A DNA stretch of 64,000 nt. Source: Chloroflexota bacterium (GTDB taxonomy: Bacteria > Chloroflexota > UBA6077 > FW602-bin22). Shown here in pieces: positions 53,787 to 63,051 of this stretch. Position numbers and translations under genes: made by a program. The stretch spans positions 1 to 64,000 of the forward strand of contig SCUE01000005.1 in assembly GCA_004297775.1 (NCBI GenBank), given 5' to 3'. The notes beneath the pieces were generated by a model. The model did not search any database. It saw only the letters and a program-made list of their open reading frames with translations, and was not told where the DNA came from. Each line of letters starts with the position of its first letter. Positions within the stretch are counted from its first letter, which is position 1.

Positions 53787-55163
53787 CTACGTCGCGGTGG
53801 CGACGATCTCCATTTCGAGACGGGCCAGGTCTTCGATTTTCGCCACGCGCGGCACCCGCGGGAGCTCCATGCCGAAGTCGGTGATGCGCAGCGCACCGAA
53901 CGCTCGGCCCTTGAAGGTGTTTCCTTCGATTGTGCCCTCGACGTTCAGGATGACTGGGCGCGAAACGCCGTGCACGTCCATGTCGCCCAGAAGCTGCACC
54001 TTGACCGCGCCCGAAGTCGGCGGGGCCGCTATGAGGCCTCGGAACTCACGAGGCGTGAACGTCGCATTCGGGAAGCGCCGCACTTGCAGGGTCGAGTCCT
54101 TGATGAACGCGTCGCGCATGCCGACGTCGCTGCGAAGCGTCGTGAGATCCACCGAGAAGCCGCTACCGCCGGCGACTGAGCCATCACCACCGATTGTGAT
54201 CGCACCGTTGACGGCTTTCGTCGTCAGGATCGCTTCGTTGTCGATGGTTTCGCCGGCGAGTCGCTCGGTCACACGCAAGCGCACCGTGGATTGATCGGCG
54301 ACGATGGCGTACCGGCGGGCACCTCCCTGAGGCTTCGTCGCGGCCGCGGCCTCGGTGCCGCCGACTCGTGCCGACAGCTCGATCTCGAAGCGGACCTTGT
54401 CTTCGACGCTGATGAGAATCGCGACCGATGGGACGGTCATCCCGAAGTCGGACAGTTTCGTTTCGCCACGGGCGGTGCCCTTGAACGAGTCCCCCTGTAG
54501 CGTTCCGTCGAAGTCGAACGTCACCGGCTTCGTGACCCCGTGAACCGTCAGGTCGCCGACGATCTGGCCCTTGACCGGTCCGTTCGTCGGCACCGGGCTG
54601 ACGAGACCCTTGAATTCGCGCGGAGCGAAGTCCGCGGTCGGAAACTTGATCGTTTCGAGTGTGAACTGCTGGACATAGGCGTCGCGATCCGGCTCGTCGC
54701 TCGCGAGCTGGGTCGTCTGGACTGTGACCTTACTGTCGCCGCCGATCTTCCCATCGGCGTCAACCACGATTGCGCCGGAGATCGCGCGTGTTTCGAGGAC
54801 GGCGTCGTTCGGCGCGGCGATGCCCGCGAATTGCTCGCGCGTCTTCAGGGCGATCTTCGATCCGGCCGCATCGATGACGAATCGGCGGCCACTCGAAGGC
54901 TTTGCGGCCGGCGCGGTCGTGGTCGTTGGCGGGAGGGCGGGCTTCGCATCAGACGGCTTCGTCTCGGCGAGATTCTCGGGTGCCGGCTTCGTCGCCGCCA
55001 GTGCCGGCGCGACCGGTTTCACCTCGGCCGGTTTCGCGGCCGTTGGCGCGTCGGACACCTTGGCCGCCACGACGGGCGGCGGCGCCGGCGGAACGGTCGG
55101 TGAGGGTTGGCCGCCGCAGGCGACCGCCAGGATGGCCACGCAGACAGATAGCAATAGTCGCAC
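53787..55163 (-). CDS. lipoprotein with two tandem YceI domains
   Basis: Exported lipoprotein of 458 aa. The signal peptide ends in the lipobox ILAVACGG. A Pro/Ala/Lys-rich linker (about 20-90) precedes two YceI-like lipocalin-fold domains (about 93-275 and 285-458). Each has the YceI pattern: SKIxLKTRE-type first strand, DLTVHGVTKPVTFDF / DMDVHGVSRPVILNV and a RGETKLSDFGM / FGALRITDFGM end. YceI proteins bind long polyprenyl lipids; quinone-related binding is likely but unproven here. The GC-rich linker is low-complexity. Confidence 0.9.
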   Translation of the reverse strand: MRLLLSVCVAILAVACGGQPSPTVPPAPPPVVAAKVSDAPTAAKPAEVKPVAPALAATKPAPENLAETKPSDAKPALPPTTTTAPAAKPSSGRRFVIDAAGSKIALKTREQFAGIAAPNDAVLETRAISGAIVVDADGKIGGDSKVTVQTTQLASDEPDRDAYVQQFTLETIKFPTADFAPREFKGLVSPVPTNGPVKGQIVGDLTVHGVTKPVTFDFDGTLQGDSFKGTARGETKLSDFGMTVPSVAILISVEDKVRFEIELSARVGGTEAAAATKPQGGARRYAIVADQSTVRLRVTERLAGETIDNEAILTTKAVNGAITIGGDGSVAGGSGFSVDLTTLRSDVGMRDAFIKDSTLQVRRFPNATFTPREFRGLIAAPPTSGAVKVQLLGDMDVHGVSRPVILNVEGTIEGNTFKGRAFGALRITDFGMELPRVPRVAKIEDLARLEMEIVATAT

Positions 55164-55229
55164 GCGGACAGGCTCCCGGGAGAAGGTTGCGCCGACCCTA
55201 GCCGACCGTCCGCGGACGGGGCAATTACT

Positions 55230-55826
55230 TCAGGCGGCGCGGGCGACGATCGCGCTCAGGTCCTTCACGACTTCACGGTTCGCGAAGTCACGGGTGTCGT
55301 CGCGCATTGCCGCGAGCGCGGTCTGAAGTCGCGCCCGAACGTCCTCCGGCAGGAGATCGGTTGCGCCGTCGGGAGCACCGAACGCGGGATCGCTCGCGAA
55401 AACCGCGAGGCGCCGGTCGGCACGTAACGCCGTCACTGAGGCCGGGCGCTCGATGAACACGCCGAGTTCACGGAAGTTGGCATCCATGACGACGAAGACC
55501 GGGATCGATCGGAACTTGCCTTCCTTGAGATACTGGTCGATCAGGTCGAGATTCTGGTCGCGCAGGAACACCCGCAGATTGACCTTGCCGGTCGCCGCCG
55601 CGATGCGACCGAGGATCGGCAGGTTCGCGATGACGTCGCCACACCAGTCTTCGGCAATCGCCGCGACGTTCAGCGGCGCCTTCAGTCCGCGAAAGGTTGC
55701 CAGGTCGGTGTCGCCGAGGGTGAATGCCTTCTCGGCTTGATCGAATCGGTCCTGATTCTTGGTCATCGCCTGCCGCCACTCGGCGTAGCTCATGCCCTGC
55801 GCGAACCGCTCCGCTGAAATCGCCAT
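55230..55826 (-). CDS. thioredoxin-fold protein with a single-Cys WCGD motif
   Basis: Protein of 198 aa with a thioredoxin-like fold of the type Thioredoxin_9. The active-site segment is AEDWCGDVIANLPIL, so CxxC is replaced by a lone Cys. The cis-Pro loop is FRSIPVFVVMD. The ATG at 55826 was chosen because MAISAERF begins the family; the longer frame runs into the upstream gene. It lies 4 nt behind the 3-hydroxyacyl-CoA dehydrogenase, on the same message. A role in thiol handling or bacillithiol-like reduction is inference. Confidence 0.82.
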   Translation of the reverse strand: MAISAERFAQGMSYAEWRQAMTKNQDRFDQAEKAFTLGDTDLATFRGLKAPLNVAAIAEDWCGDVIANLPILGRIAAATGKVNLRVFLRDQNLDLIDQYLKEGKFRSIPVFVVMDANFRELGVFIERPASVTALRADRRLAVFASDPAFGAPDGATDLLPEDVRARLQTALAAMRDDTRDFANREVVKDLSAIVARAA

Positions 55827-55830
55827 CGCT

Positions 55831-56775
55831 CTATTCCTCTTCCTGCCCAAGGAGCCAACCGGGTCGTTCGAAACTTGGGTTCGGGTAACTGTAGAACCCG
55901 TGGCCGGTCTTGACGCCAAGATTGCCGTGGGCGACGAGGTCTTCGAGGACCTTCGGCGGACGGTCGCGCTCCTCGCCGGACTCGGCGAACCATTGCCGCT
56001 CGATGTCGAGCATCACGTCCAGGCCGGCTCGATCCATCATTTGGAATGGCCCGAGCGGCGCGCGCAGTCCGATCATGACTGCGCGATCGACATCCTCGAC
56101 CGACGAGTGTCCGCGATCGACCAGCGTCATCGCGGCTTTCTTGATCTGCCGCCAGACGTAGTTGTGTATGAACCCCTGGCTCTCGCCGTGCACGCGCGCC
56201 GAGGCGATGCCGAGGCTGTTTCCGATGCGATAGCACGTCTCCAGGATGTCCGGTCTCGTCTGGCCGCACGTCATCGTCTCGACATAAGGGCGAAGCCAGG
56301 GATGGTTCGTGAAATGGAAATTGCAGAGACGCTCGGGATGGGTCACCGCGTTCGCCAGGCGTCGGCTCTGGATCGACGAGCTGTTCGTGGCCAGGATGAC
56401 GCTCGGCGGTGTCAGTCGATCTAATTCGGTGAATATCTGTCGCTTCGTCTCGATACGCTCAGTCACCGCCTCGATCGCCATCTGGACGCCCTGACACGCC
56501 TCGTCGAGCGAGGTGAACTGGCGAATCCGATCGGCGACGACATCGGTCGGCTCGCCAGTCGCTTCGAGTAGTCCGAGTTTTCCCGAGGCATTCCATTCGT
56601 CGAGCGTGGCTCGCTGGCGCTGGCGCGCATTCGCCAACGCATCGGGATTGATGTCGAACTGGTGAACGACGTAACCGGCCCGCGCGCACATTAGGCCGAT
56701 CTGCCAGCCCATGAGGCCGGCGCCGACGACGCAGATTCGGGCAATGCCCGGGACGGCTCCAGGAAGGCGAGTCAC
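55831..56775 (-). CDS. 3-hydroxyacyl-CoA dehydrogenase
   Basis: NAD-dependent dehydrogenase of 314 aa. The Rossmann motif is RICVVGAGLMGWQIGLMCAR; catalytic residues are in LATNSSSIQS (Ser) and NFHFTNHPWLRPYVE (His, Glu). The C-terminal domain contains GFIHNYVWRQIKKAAMTLV and RAPLGPFQMMDRAGLDV. It acts in fatty-acid beta-oxidation or a related pathway. GTG 56775 starts 5 nt behind the SDR stop. A longer in-frame extension upstream belongs to the SDR gene. Confidence 0.9.
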   Translation of the reverse strand: MTRLPGAVPGIARICVVGAGLMGWQIGLMCARAGYVVHQFDINPDALANARQRQRATLDEWNASGKLGLLEATGEPTDVVADRIRQFTSLDEACQGVQMAIEAVTERIETKRQIFTELDRLTPPSVILATNSSSIQSRRLANAVTHPERLCNFHFTNHPWLRPYVETMTCGQTRPDILETCYRIGNSLGIASARVHGESQGFIHNYVWRQIKKAAMTLVDRGHSSVEDVDRAVMIGLRAPLGPFQMMDRAGLDVMLDIERQWFAESGEERDRPPKVLEDLVAHGNLGVKTGHGFYSYPNPSFERPGWLLGQEEE

Positions 56776-56780
56776 GTCCG

Positions 56781-57527
56781 CTAGATCACCCGGCCGCCAT
56801 CGACGTTGTGTATCTGCCCGGTCACGAACGTCGCGTCGACGGCGAGGTATCGCACTGCCCGCGCCACGTCCTCGGCCGATGCGTTGCGCCCGAGCGGGGT
56901 ACTCGCGCGACCCTGCGCCTTGAAGTCCTCGTTGTCGCCGACCCAGCGAGTCTCGACCACGCCCGGCGCGACCGCGTTGACCCGGACCTTCGGCGCGAGT
57001 GCCCGGGCCATCGTCTTTGTCAGCGTGATCATCGCGCCTTTCGACACCGCGTACGGGATGGAGCTGGCGTTCGTCCCGTGCCCAGCGATCGATGCGATGT
57101 TGACGATCGCGCCATCGCCCTGCGCGCTCATGAGGCGCGCCGCGGCACGGCTGCACCAGAACGCCGACATGAGATTCGTCTTCAGAATCGCGTCCCAGAT
57201 CTCGTCATCGAGATCGTCCAGGTTCGGATACGGGACGAAGCGGGTCATCCCCGCGCTGTTCACGAGAACGTCGACCCGGCCGAACGCCTTCTTCGCCTCG
57301 TCGATCAGGCGCTCGCACTGATCGCGCTTCGACACGTCGGCCTTGACTGCGCACGCCTTGACGCCGAGCTTCTCGATGTCGGCCACGGTCGCGGCGGCGT
57401 CCGCCTCCGACCGCGAGTAGTTGACGACGACGTTCGCGCCATCACCAGCCAGGAGCAACGCGCTGGCGCGCCCGATGCCCGTTCCACCGCCAGTCACGAC
57501 CGCGACTTTTCCGGTCAATCCACCCAC
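56781..57527 (-). CDS. short-chain dehydrogenase/reductase (FabG-like)
   Basis: SDR of 248 aa. Cofactor motif VTGGGTGIGRASAL, NSAG motif VLVNSAGMTRF, catalytic Ser-Tyr-Lys in SIPYAVSKGAMITLT with the upstream Ser of NIASIAG, and the C-terminal FVTGQIHNVDGG. It probably reduces or oxidises an acyl or alcohol substrate shared with the hydroxyacyl-CoA dehydrogenase encoded 5 nt downstream. GTG 57527 has GGAGGT about 7 nt upstream. Confidence 0.92.
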   Translation of the reverse strand: MGGLTGKVAVVTGGGTGIGRASALLLAGDGANVVVNYSRSEADAAATVADIEKLGVKACAVKADVSKRDQCERLIDEAKKAFGRVDVLVNSAGMTRFVPYPNLDDLDDEIWDAILKTNLMSAFWCSRAAARLMSAQGDGAIVNIASIAGHGTNASSIPYAVSKGAMITLTKTMARALAPKVRVNAVAPGVVETRWVGDNEDFKAQGRASTPLGRNASAEDVARAVRYLAVDATFVTGQIHNVDGGRVI

Positions 57528-57566
57528 GTAAGCACCTCCAGACAGGGCGGCAGTCTAGCACCGTGT

Positions 57567-57572
57567 TACGAT
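57567..57572 (+). promoter_or_regulatory. -10 box of leaderless M20 amidohydrolase promoter
   Basis: TACGAT, 8 nt before ATG 57581, in the 53-bp divergent gap with the SDR gene. Confidence 0.5.
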
Positions 57573-57580
57573 GGCGCCGG

Positions 57581-58783
57581 ATGGCGGCGCGCGCGGCGGT
57601 CGAGTTCGATCTCCTCGCCACGGCGTCGGCGATGGCCGACGTCTTGACGGCCGATCGGCGTCACATCCATATGCATCCCGAACTCGGGTTCGAGGAGCGG
57701 GAGACATCGGCGTTCATTCAACGCCGGTTGTCGGACGCGGGGGTGACGTTCGAGGCTGGGATCGCCGGAACCGGAGTCCTGGCGACGATCGCTGGATCTG
57801 GCGGCGCGGGTAAGACGGTTCTCTTGCGAGCCGATATCGACGCGCTACCGATCGACGAACAGGCTGATGTGCCGTACCGATCTCAGAATCCGGGCGTGAT
57901 GCACGCCTGCGGTCACGATGCCCATACCGCGATCCTGCTTGGAACCGCGCGCGTACTTGCCGCCGATCGATTGCGCTTCGCCGGAACCGTCAAGCTTGCG
58001 TTCCAGCCGTGCGAGGAGCGATTCCCCGGCGGCGCGATCAAGATGATCGAAGCCGGCGTCATGGATAACCCGACGGTCGACGCGGCGTTCGGGCTCCACT
58101 GCACCCCCCAACTCGAGGCCGGATCGTTCGGGTTTCGGGTCGGACCGGCCAGCGCGGCGTCCGACCGATTCACGATCAGCGTCATCGGCAGGGGCGGACA
58201 CGCCGCGCGCCCGAACTCGTGTGTCGATGCGGTCGTCGTCGCGGCGCACCTCGTCGTGTTGCTCCAGACGATCATCAGTCGCGAGACGCCGCCGATACAG
58301 CCAGCGGTGCTGACCGTCGGCGCGATCCACGCCGGCGATGCGCACAACGTCATCCCCGGTGAGGCGACGATCCGCGGGACGGTGCGTACGTACGACACCG
58401 GGCTGCGCGAGCAGATCGCGGATCGGCTCCGCGAACTCGTCACGGGAGCGGCGCGGGCGATGCGCGCCGAGGCGAAGGTGGACTACGTGTTCGGGTATCC
58501 GTCGCTTGTGAACGACGGCCCGATGACCGATCTGGCGCGGTCAGTGGCCCTCGATCTGGTCGGAGCCGAGGCCGTGTTCGTCGCCGAGCAGGCGCTCGGC
58601 GGTGAGGACATGGCGTACTTTCTGCGCCGAGCGCCCGGATGCTTCTTCCGACTCGGGACTGGCAACCGAGCGCGCGGAATCACGTACGGCAACCACCACC
58701 CGAGGTTCGACGTCGAAGAGGCCGCCCTGCCGTTCGGCGTCGCGGCGATGGCCGGGGTTGCGCTGCGGTTTCTCGGCTCGTAG
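57581..58783 (+). CDS. M20 family amidohydrolase (N-acyl-amino-acid/hippurate type)
   Basis: Metal-dependent amidohydrolase of 400 aa. Metal ligands appear in MHACGHDAHTAILL (Cys/His), FQPCEERFPGGA (Glu) and GNHHPRFDVEE near the C-terminus. The dimerisation domain contains GRGGHAARPN, and NVIPGEATIRGTVRTYD follows. It hydrolyses N-acyl or N-aroyl amino acids. ATG 57581 is taken as start because TACGAT lies 8 nt upstream; a GTG at 57563 is the alternative. It faces peptidase T tail-to-tail. Confidence 0.9.
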   Translation: MAARAAVEFDLLATASAMADVLTADRRHIHMHPELGFEERETSAFIQRRLSDAGVTFEAGIAGTGVLATIAGSGGAGKTVLLRADIDALPIDEQADVPYRSQNPGVMHACGHDAHTAILLGTARVLAADRLRFAGTVKLAFQPCEERFPGGAIKMIEAGVMDNPTVDAAFGLHCTPQLEAGSFGFRVGPASAASDRFTISVIGRGGHAARPNSCVDAVVVAAHLVVLLQTIISRETPPIQPAVLTVGAIHAGDAHNVIPGEATIRGTVRTYDTGLREQIADRLRELVTGAARAMRAEAKVDYVFGYPSLVNDGPMTDLARSVALDLVGAEAVFVAEQALGGEDMAYFLRRAPGCFFRLGTGNRARGITYGNHHPRFDVEEAALPFGVAAMAGVALRFLGS

Positions 58784-58828
58784 GCGTCGCCGCGACGCGG
58801 CGAGCGCGTCGAGAGACAGTTTGACCGA

Positions 58829-60088
58829 TTACGAGCGCGCCCACTCCCTCGCCAGCGCGACGAGCGTGGCGGCGCTCAGCGCCAGGTCGTCGAGGCAGGC
58901 CCATTCCGTCACCGCGTGAGCGTTGTGCATGCCGGCGAAGAGATTCGGACAGGGCAGGCCACGCTCGGTCAACTGCGAGCCATCGGTGCCGCCGCGGATC
59001 TCGGTCCGGCGCGGTTCGAGACCGATTGCCCGTATCGCGGCATCGGCCCGATCGAGCACATCGGGGCGATCGCGCAGGCCGTCGACCATGTTTCGGTACT
59101 GCCGGACAATCTCGACTGATCCCTGCGCGCCCGGGTGGCGGGCCAGCGCGACGCCGAGCAACTGGCGCAGGAATTCCTCGCGTTCGGCCAGAACCGGCGT
59201 CGCGAAATCGCGCACCAGCACGCGAAGCTCGGCCTCGGCGACCGTGCCCTTGACGTCATACGGGTGGAGGAATCCCTGGCGTCCCTCGGTGTGCTCCGGC
59301 GCGATGAACTCCGGCAGGCCGTCGACGATGTCGGAGATGACGCGGATGGCGTTGACCATTCGGCCCCTGGCGGTGCCGGGATGGGAGTTCATGCCCCGCA
59401 CACGCACGATCGCGAGATCGGCCGAGAACGTCTCGGACGCAATCGTGCCGGCCTTGTCGTCGTCGAGCGTGTAGGCAACGTCCGCTCCGAAGGCGGCAAT
59501 GTCGAGGTGCTTGATGCCCTGGCCAATCTCCTCATCGACCGTCATCGCGACCCGGATCCGCGGTCGAGGGATCTCGGGATGCGCGATCAGATGGGCCACC
59601 GCCGTGACGATCGCGGCGACGCCCGCCTTGTCGTCGGCGCCCAGGAGGGTCGACCCGTCGGTCACGACGATATCGTGCCCGACGCACTCGGCCAGTTCAT
59701 CCAGGGTTCCAGGCTCGATCGACCGGCCCGGCGCGCCCGGAAACGTGATCGGAGAGCCATCGTAGGCGCGGAGGACACGCGTCTTGACGTTCGTGCCCGA
59801 TTCCTCGGGCGAGGTGTCGAGGTGCGCCAGAAGGCCAAGTGTCGGGCGCGATTCGCATCCCGGCGTCGCGGGCAGTGTCGCCGTCACGATGCCGTGCCGG
59901 TCCTGCGCGACATCGTCCAGGCCAATCGCGCGCAATTCATCGGCGATCTGCCGCCCCAGTTCAACCTGACCCGGACTGCTCGGCGATGGCTCGCCGAAGC
60001 GAGCGGTGGATTCGACCGCGACGTATTGCAGCAGCCGTTCGAGGGCGGCCTCCTTCAGGTATGACAGTGCCCTGGCGTCGAACATCAT
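58829..60088 (-). CDS. pepT: peptidase T (tripeptide aminopeptidase)
   Basis: M20B metallopeptidase of 419 aa. Zinc ligands: LGLLAHLDTSPEESG (His), TLLGADDKAGVAAIV (Asp), MTVDEEIGQGIKHLD (Glu) and CPNLFAGMHNAHAVTEW (His). It removes the N-terminal residue from tripeptides in the cytoplasm. Its start overlaps the 2-hydroxyacid dehydrogenase stop by 4 nt (ATGA), so the two share a message. Confidence 0.93.
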   Translation of the reverse strand: MMFDARALSYLKEAALERLLQYVAVESTARFGEPSPSSPGQVELGRQIADELRAIGLDDVAQDRHGIVTATLPATPGCESRPTLGLLAHLDTSPEESGTNVKTRVLRAYDGSPITFPGAPGRSIEPGTLDELAECVGHDIVVTDGSTLLGADDKAGVAAIVTAVAHLIAHPEIPRPRIRVAMTVDEEIGQGIKHLDIAAFGADVAYTLDDDKAGTIASETFSADLAIVRVRGMNSHPGTARGRMVNAIRVISDIVDGLPEFIAPEHTEGRQGFLHPYDVKGTVAEAELRVLVRDFATPVLAEREEFLRQLLGVALARHPGAQGSVEIVRQYRNMVDGLRDRPDVLDRADAAIRAIGLEPRRTEIRGGTDGSQLTERGLPCPNLFAGMHNAHAVTEWACLDDLALSAATLVALAREWARS

Positions 60089-61152
60089 CTCCTCGCGGCG
60101 ACGGGGGATTGGAACAGGGCGACCATCTCAGGCCGCAGCGGATATCGCAACGATTCGCCAGCGAAGAATCGCTGTGCTTCCTGGCATTGGGCGAGGAACA
60201 CGCCGTTGTGGGCGCCGCGCGTGTGGCCGGCGCGATGTGGCGTGTGGATGAGATTTGGCAGGTGGCGGTAAGGACTATCGGCTGGTGGCGGCTCCGGCTC
60301 GAACACATCGATCGCGGCGCGCAGATCGCCCCGACGAAGCCGTTCGAGCAGCGGCGCTTGCTCCACGACCGCCATCCGCGAGACGAGAACGAAGACGGCG
60401 CCAACCGGCAGTGCTTCGATGACGCGGCGATCGATCAGTCCGAGCGTCGTGGGGTTCGGCGGGGTCGCGACGAACAGAATCTCGGAGCGACTCGCCATTC
60501 CGACCAGATCGTCGACGCGCGTTCCTCCGTGCGACTCAATCGTCTCGGATGGCACGTACGGATCGAAGACCTGCATCTCGACGTCGAACGGGGCCAGGAA
60601 GCGCGCCAGATGACGATGGATTTCGCCGAAGCTGGCCAAACCGACGCGGCGTTTGTGCAATCGATCGGGCCAGGGCGGATCGTTCAGAAAGTCGTGAACC
60701 CAGCCGCCCGCGCCGACGATCTCGTGCTCCTGAGGAATCGAACGAAGCGCCGCCAGCGCCAGCGCGAATTCGTATTCGGCGACCCACGGACTCATCACCG
60801 GCGCGGTTTCGCAGAAAGCGATCCCGTGGGCGTGCGCAGTCGCGACATCGACAAATTCGGCCTGCCGGTAGTGGCAGGTCGAGCCGATGAACCGGAGGCG
60901 AGGGGCCTGCGCGAGGCGCTCGGCGCTCAGGAACCCGATCCCGAGACTCCCCCAGCCACAGAGCACGAGGCCGTCGGCATTCGCGAGAGCAACATCGACC
61001 GCGCGCGCTATGACAGACGGCGAGTCGGTCGGGGACACGCGGACATCGATACGGTCGGCAAACGCGGCCAGCGTCGAGTCGGCTTCGGCGCTCCAGTGGC
61101 GACTCTCCGACGATCGAGACCAGACGACGACGATGCGCGGACGCGTTGACAC
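60085..61152 (-). CDS. D-isomer-specific 2-hydroxyacid dehydrogenase
   Basis: NAD-dependent dehydrogenase of 355 aa. The nucleotide-binding segment [20 protein letters not shown] keeps a GxxxxG-like pattern that is weaker than usual (GxGxxG is changed). [20 protein letters not shown] holds the catalytic-Arg/Glu region and [16 protein letters not shown] the catalytic His. The altered glycine motif makes cofactor preference uncertain. Start GTG 61152 is chosen because TATCCT lies 7 nt upstream; a TTG extension to 61182 is less likely. Confidence 0.82.
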   Translation of the reverse strand: MSTRPRIVVVWSRSSESRHWSAEADSTLAAFADRIDVRVSPTDSPSVIARAVDVALANADGLVLCGWGSLGIGFLSAERLAQAPRLRFIGSTCHYRQAEFVDVATAHAHGIAFCETAPVMSPWVAEYEFALALAALRSIPQEHEIVGAGGWVHDFLNDPPWPDRLHKRRVGLASFGEIHRHLARFLAPFDVEMQVFDPYVPSETIESHGGTRVDDLVGMASRSEILFVATPPNPTTLGLIDRRVIEALPVGAVFVLVSRMAVVEQAPLLERLRRGDLRAAIDVFEPEPPPADSPYRHLPNLIHTPHRAGHTRGAHNGVFLAQCQEAQRFFAGESLRYPLRPEMVALFQSPVAARR

Positions 61153-61159
61153 GCGCCGG

Positions 61160-61165
61160 AGGATA
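61160..61165 (-). promoter_or_regulatory. -10 box of leaderless promoter, 2-hydroxyacid dehydrogenase and pepT
   Basis: TATCCT on the minus strand, 7 nt before GTG 61152. Confidence 0.4.
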
Positions 61166-61198
61166 CCAGCATCGCTCGTCAAGATCCGATGGCGCCGC

Positions 61199-61204
61199 TA
61201 TAGT
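61199..61204 (+). promoter_or_regulatory. -10 box of leaderless cysE promoter
   Basis: TATAGT, 7 nt before GTG 61212. Confidence 0.55.
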
Positions 61205-61211
61205 CGCCGGC

Positions 61212-61928
61212 GTGATCGGATCCTGGTCACGTCTGCGCGAAGACGTCTTGGCGATCCGACAACGCGACCCGGCCGCCCGAAGCGTTGCCGAGGTCATCGT
61301 CTGCTATCCGGGTCTGCACGCGATCTGGATTCACCGGCTGGCTCACGCGCTCTATCGCCGGCGCTTGTATCTTCTCGCCCGTTTCGTATCTCACGCCGGG
61401 CGCTGGTTGACCGGCATCGAGATACATCCGGGCGCCCGGATCGGCCGGCGAATTGTCATCGATCACGGGATGGGCGTCGTCATCGGTGAGACGGCCGAGA
61501 TCGGCGATGACGTGTTGCTGTATCAGGGCGTCACGCTCGGCGGCACGAGCCTCGAACGGCGAAAGCGACATCCAACGGTCGGCAGTCGCGTCGTGCTTGG
61601 CGTCGGCTCGACGGTTCTGGGGCCAATCGACGTCGGCGATGATGCCCGAGTCGGCGCGGGCGCGGTCGTGACACGCCCGGTTGAGGCGGGCGCGGTCGTC
61701 GTCGGTGTTCCGGCGCATCCGATCACGCTGCGTCGCCTTGTGCCGATCCCAATGCCGAACCTCGAACACGCCGATCTGCCCGACCCAGTCGTCGACGCGG
61801 TTCGGATCCTGCTCGAACGCGTCGAGCGGCTCGAAGCGGAACTGCATACGCTGCGTGGCCAGCAGCATTCGCACGATGGCGAGGGCGATGCGCTCGAGTC
61901 GTTGGTGCGGGACTCCACCGGCGGCTAG
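61212..61928 (+). CDS. cysE: serine O-acetyltransferase
   Basis: Left-handed beta-helix acetyltransferase of 238 aa, making O-acetylserine for cysteine synthesis. Hexapeptide repeats run through [20 protein letters not shown] and [20 protein letters not shown]. The catalytic His-Asp pair is in [11 protein letters not shown]. The N-terminal helical domain [20 protein letters not shown] is typical. GTG 61212 is selected by TATAGT 7 nt upstream; the longer frame was rejected because it has no promoter or family match. Cysteine synthase is not in the window. Confidence 0.94.
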   Translation: MIGSWSRLREDVLAIRQRDPAARSVAEVIVCYPGLHAIWIHRLAHALYRRRLYLLARFVSHAGRWLTGIEIHPGARIGRRIVIDHGMGVVIGETAEIGDDVLLYQGVTLGGTSLERRKRHPTVGSRVVLGVGSTVLGPIDVGDDARVGAGAVVTRPVEAGAVVVGVPAHPITLRRLVPIPMPNLEHADLPDPVVDAVRILLERVERLEAELHTLRGQQHSHDGEGDALESLVRDSTGG

Positions 61929-61951
61929 GGTTGCGTGAGGGGGTCCGGACG

Positions 61952-62374
61952 ATGGGCGTGATTCATCGCGGCAATGGCACGATCGCTAACGGGCCGAGCT
62001 GGCCAGATGTGCCAATGCGTGTATATGAGGGCGACGGCGCACATGGCGCGACGAAGCGCGTGCTGATTGGCCAGCGTGACGGCGCTGAGAATTTCGCGAT
62101 GCGGTATTTTGAGGTGCCAGCCGGGCAATCGAGCGCCCACGAGAGTCATCCGCACGATCACGGCGTCATCGTGACGCGCGGTCGGGCGCGCGTGCTTCTC
62201 GGCGCCGAGATGCACGACGTCACGGTCGGCGATGTCGTGTACATCGGCCCGGACGAAATGCATCGCTTCGATGCACTCGGACCGGAGCCGCTTGGCTTTC
62301 TCTGCATCGTCCCGGCGTGGGGCGAGAAGGGCGGTCGCTTCCCACTCGGCGACGACCGGCGAGAACAGAACTGA
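61952..62374 (+). CDS. cupin-domain protein
   Basis: Small beta-barrel protein of 140 aa. The first cupin motif is SAHESHPHDHGVIVTRGRAR, with the metal-binding His set; the second is DEMHRFDALGPEPLGFLCIV. It could bind Fe, Mn or Ni. The start ATG 61952 has GAGGGGG about 8 nt upstream; the longer TTG frame was not used. It follows cysE by 23 nt. No specific reaction can be assigned. Confidence 0.85.
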   Translation: MGVIHRGNGTIANGPSWPDVPMRVYEGDGAHGATKRVLIGQRDGAENFAMRYFEVPAGQSSAHESHPHDHGVIVTRGRARVLLGAEMHDVTVGDVVYIGPDEMHRFDALGPEPLGFLCIVPAWGEKGGRFPLGDDRREQN

Positions 62375-62396
62375 CCCCGCCGATCGGGCGGGCGCC

Positions 62397-63044
62397 GTGA
62401 GGACGGGCTGCGTCGGCGCGGTGCTCGGATTCGCCCTGGCGGTCGCGCTCTTCTCTTGGTCTGAGGCGCGCCTCGGACGGGCCGTCGATTGGACGACGAT
62501 CCTCGGCGATGCCGTTGCGGCTGGGCGAAGCGTCGTCCTCGGTGTTCCGACGCCGACGCCGAGCGCGTCGCGAACCGACGGGCAGTCGAGTTCGACGCGG
62601 GGCGTGATTCCACCGTCGCCGACCTCCTCCCCCGCTCGGGCGAGCGCCGACGGCACGAAGGTGTGGGTGACATTGGCCGATCTCGATGGCCGGTTGCGCG
62701 CCTCCTTCAGCACCGGCCCCGTCGTCCTTCGTGAAACGCGGGCCCGCCTAACCCCGCCCGACCGCGTCAACGTGGGCGGTCGGTTGTCGTTGGCGGTGGT
62801 CACCGTGCCGGTCGAGATCGAGGCGAAGCTAACGGTCGACGATCGCGGCGCGGTCCGCGTGACGACGACGCGGGTTGAGGCGATCGGCGCGACCCTGCCG
62901 GCCGACATCCTGTCGACGCTCGGCAAGCAGATCGACGATGAAGGCAGTCGTGCCGTGGCAGCGGCGCTTCCTGCTGGATCGAAGGCACGCAAGGTGGCGG
63001 TCGAGTCCGAGCGGATCGTGGTCGATCTGGCGCCGCGCGGCTAG
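62397..63044 (+). CDS. membrane-anchored protein of unknown function
   Basis: Protein of 215 aa. Residues about 4-24 (VGAVLGFALAVALFSW) form one membrane helix near the N-terminus. A Pro/Ser/Thr linker (about 50-85) follows. The soluble C-terminal domain (about 85-215) is beta-rich with VWVTLADLDGRLRASF, RLSLAVVTVPVEIEAKLTV and VTTTRVEAIGATLPADIL, a pattern similar to DUF2993/LmeA-like lipid-binding proteins; this is a weak resemblance. GTG 62397 is the start that gives a sensible N-terminal anchor. Confidence 0.6.
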   Translation: MRTGCVGAVLGFALAVALFSWSEARLGRAVDWTTILGDAVAAGRSVVLGVPTPTPSASRTDGQSSSTRGVIPPSPTSSPARASADGTKVWVTLADLDGRLRASFSTGPVVLRETRARLTPPDRVNVGGRLSLAVVTVPVEIEAKLTVDDRGAVRVTTTRVEAIGATLPADILSTLGKQIDDEGSRAVAAALPAGSKARKVAVESERIVVDLAPRG

Positions 63045-63051
63045 CGCGCGC

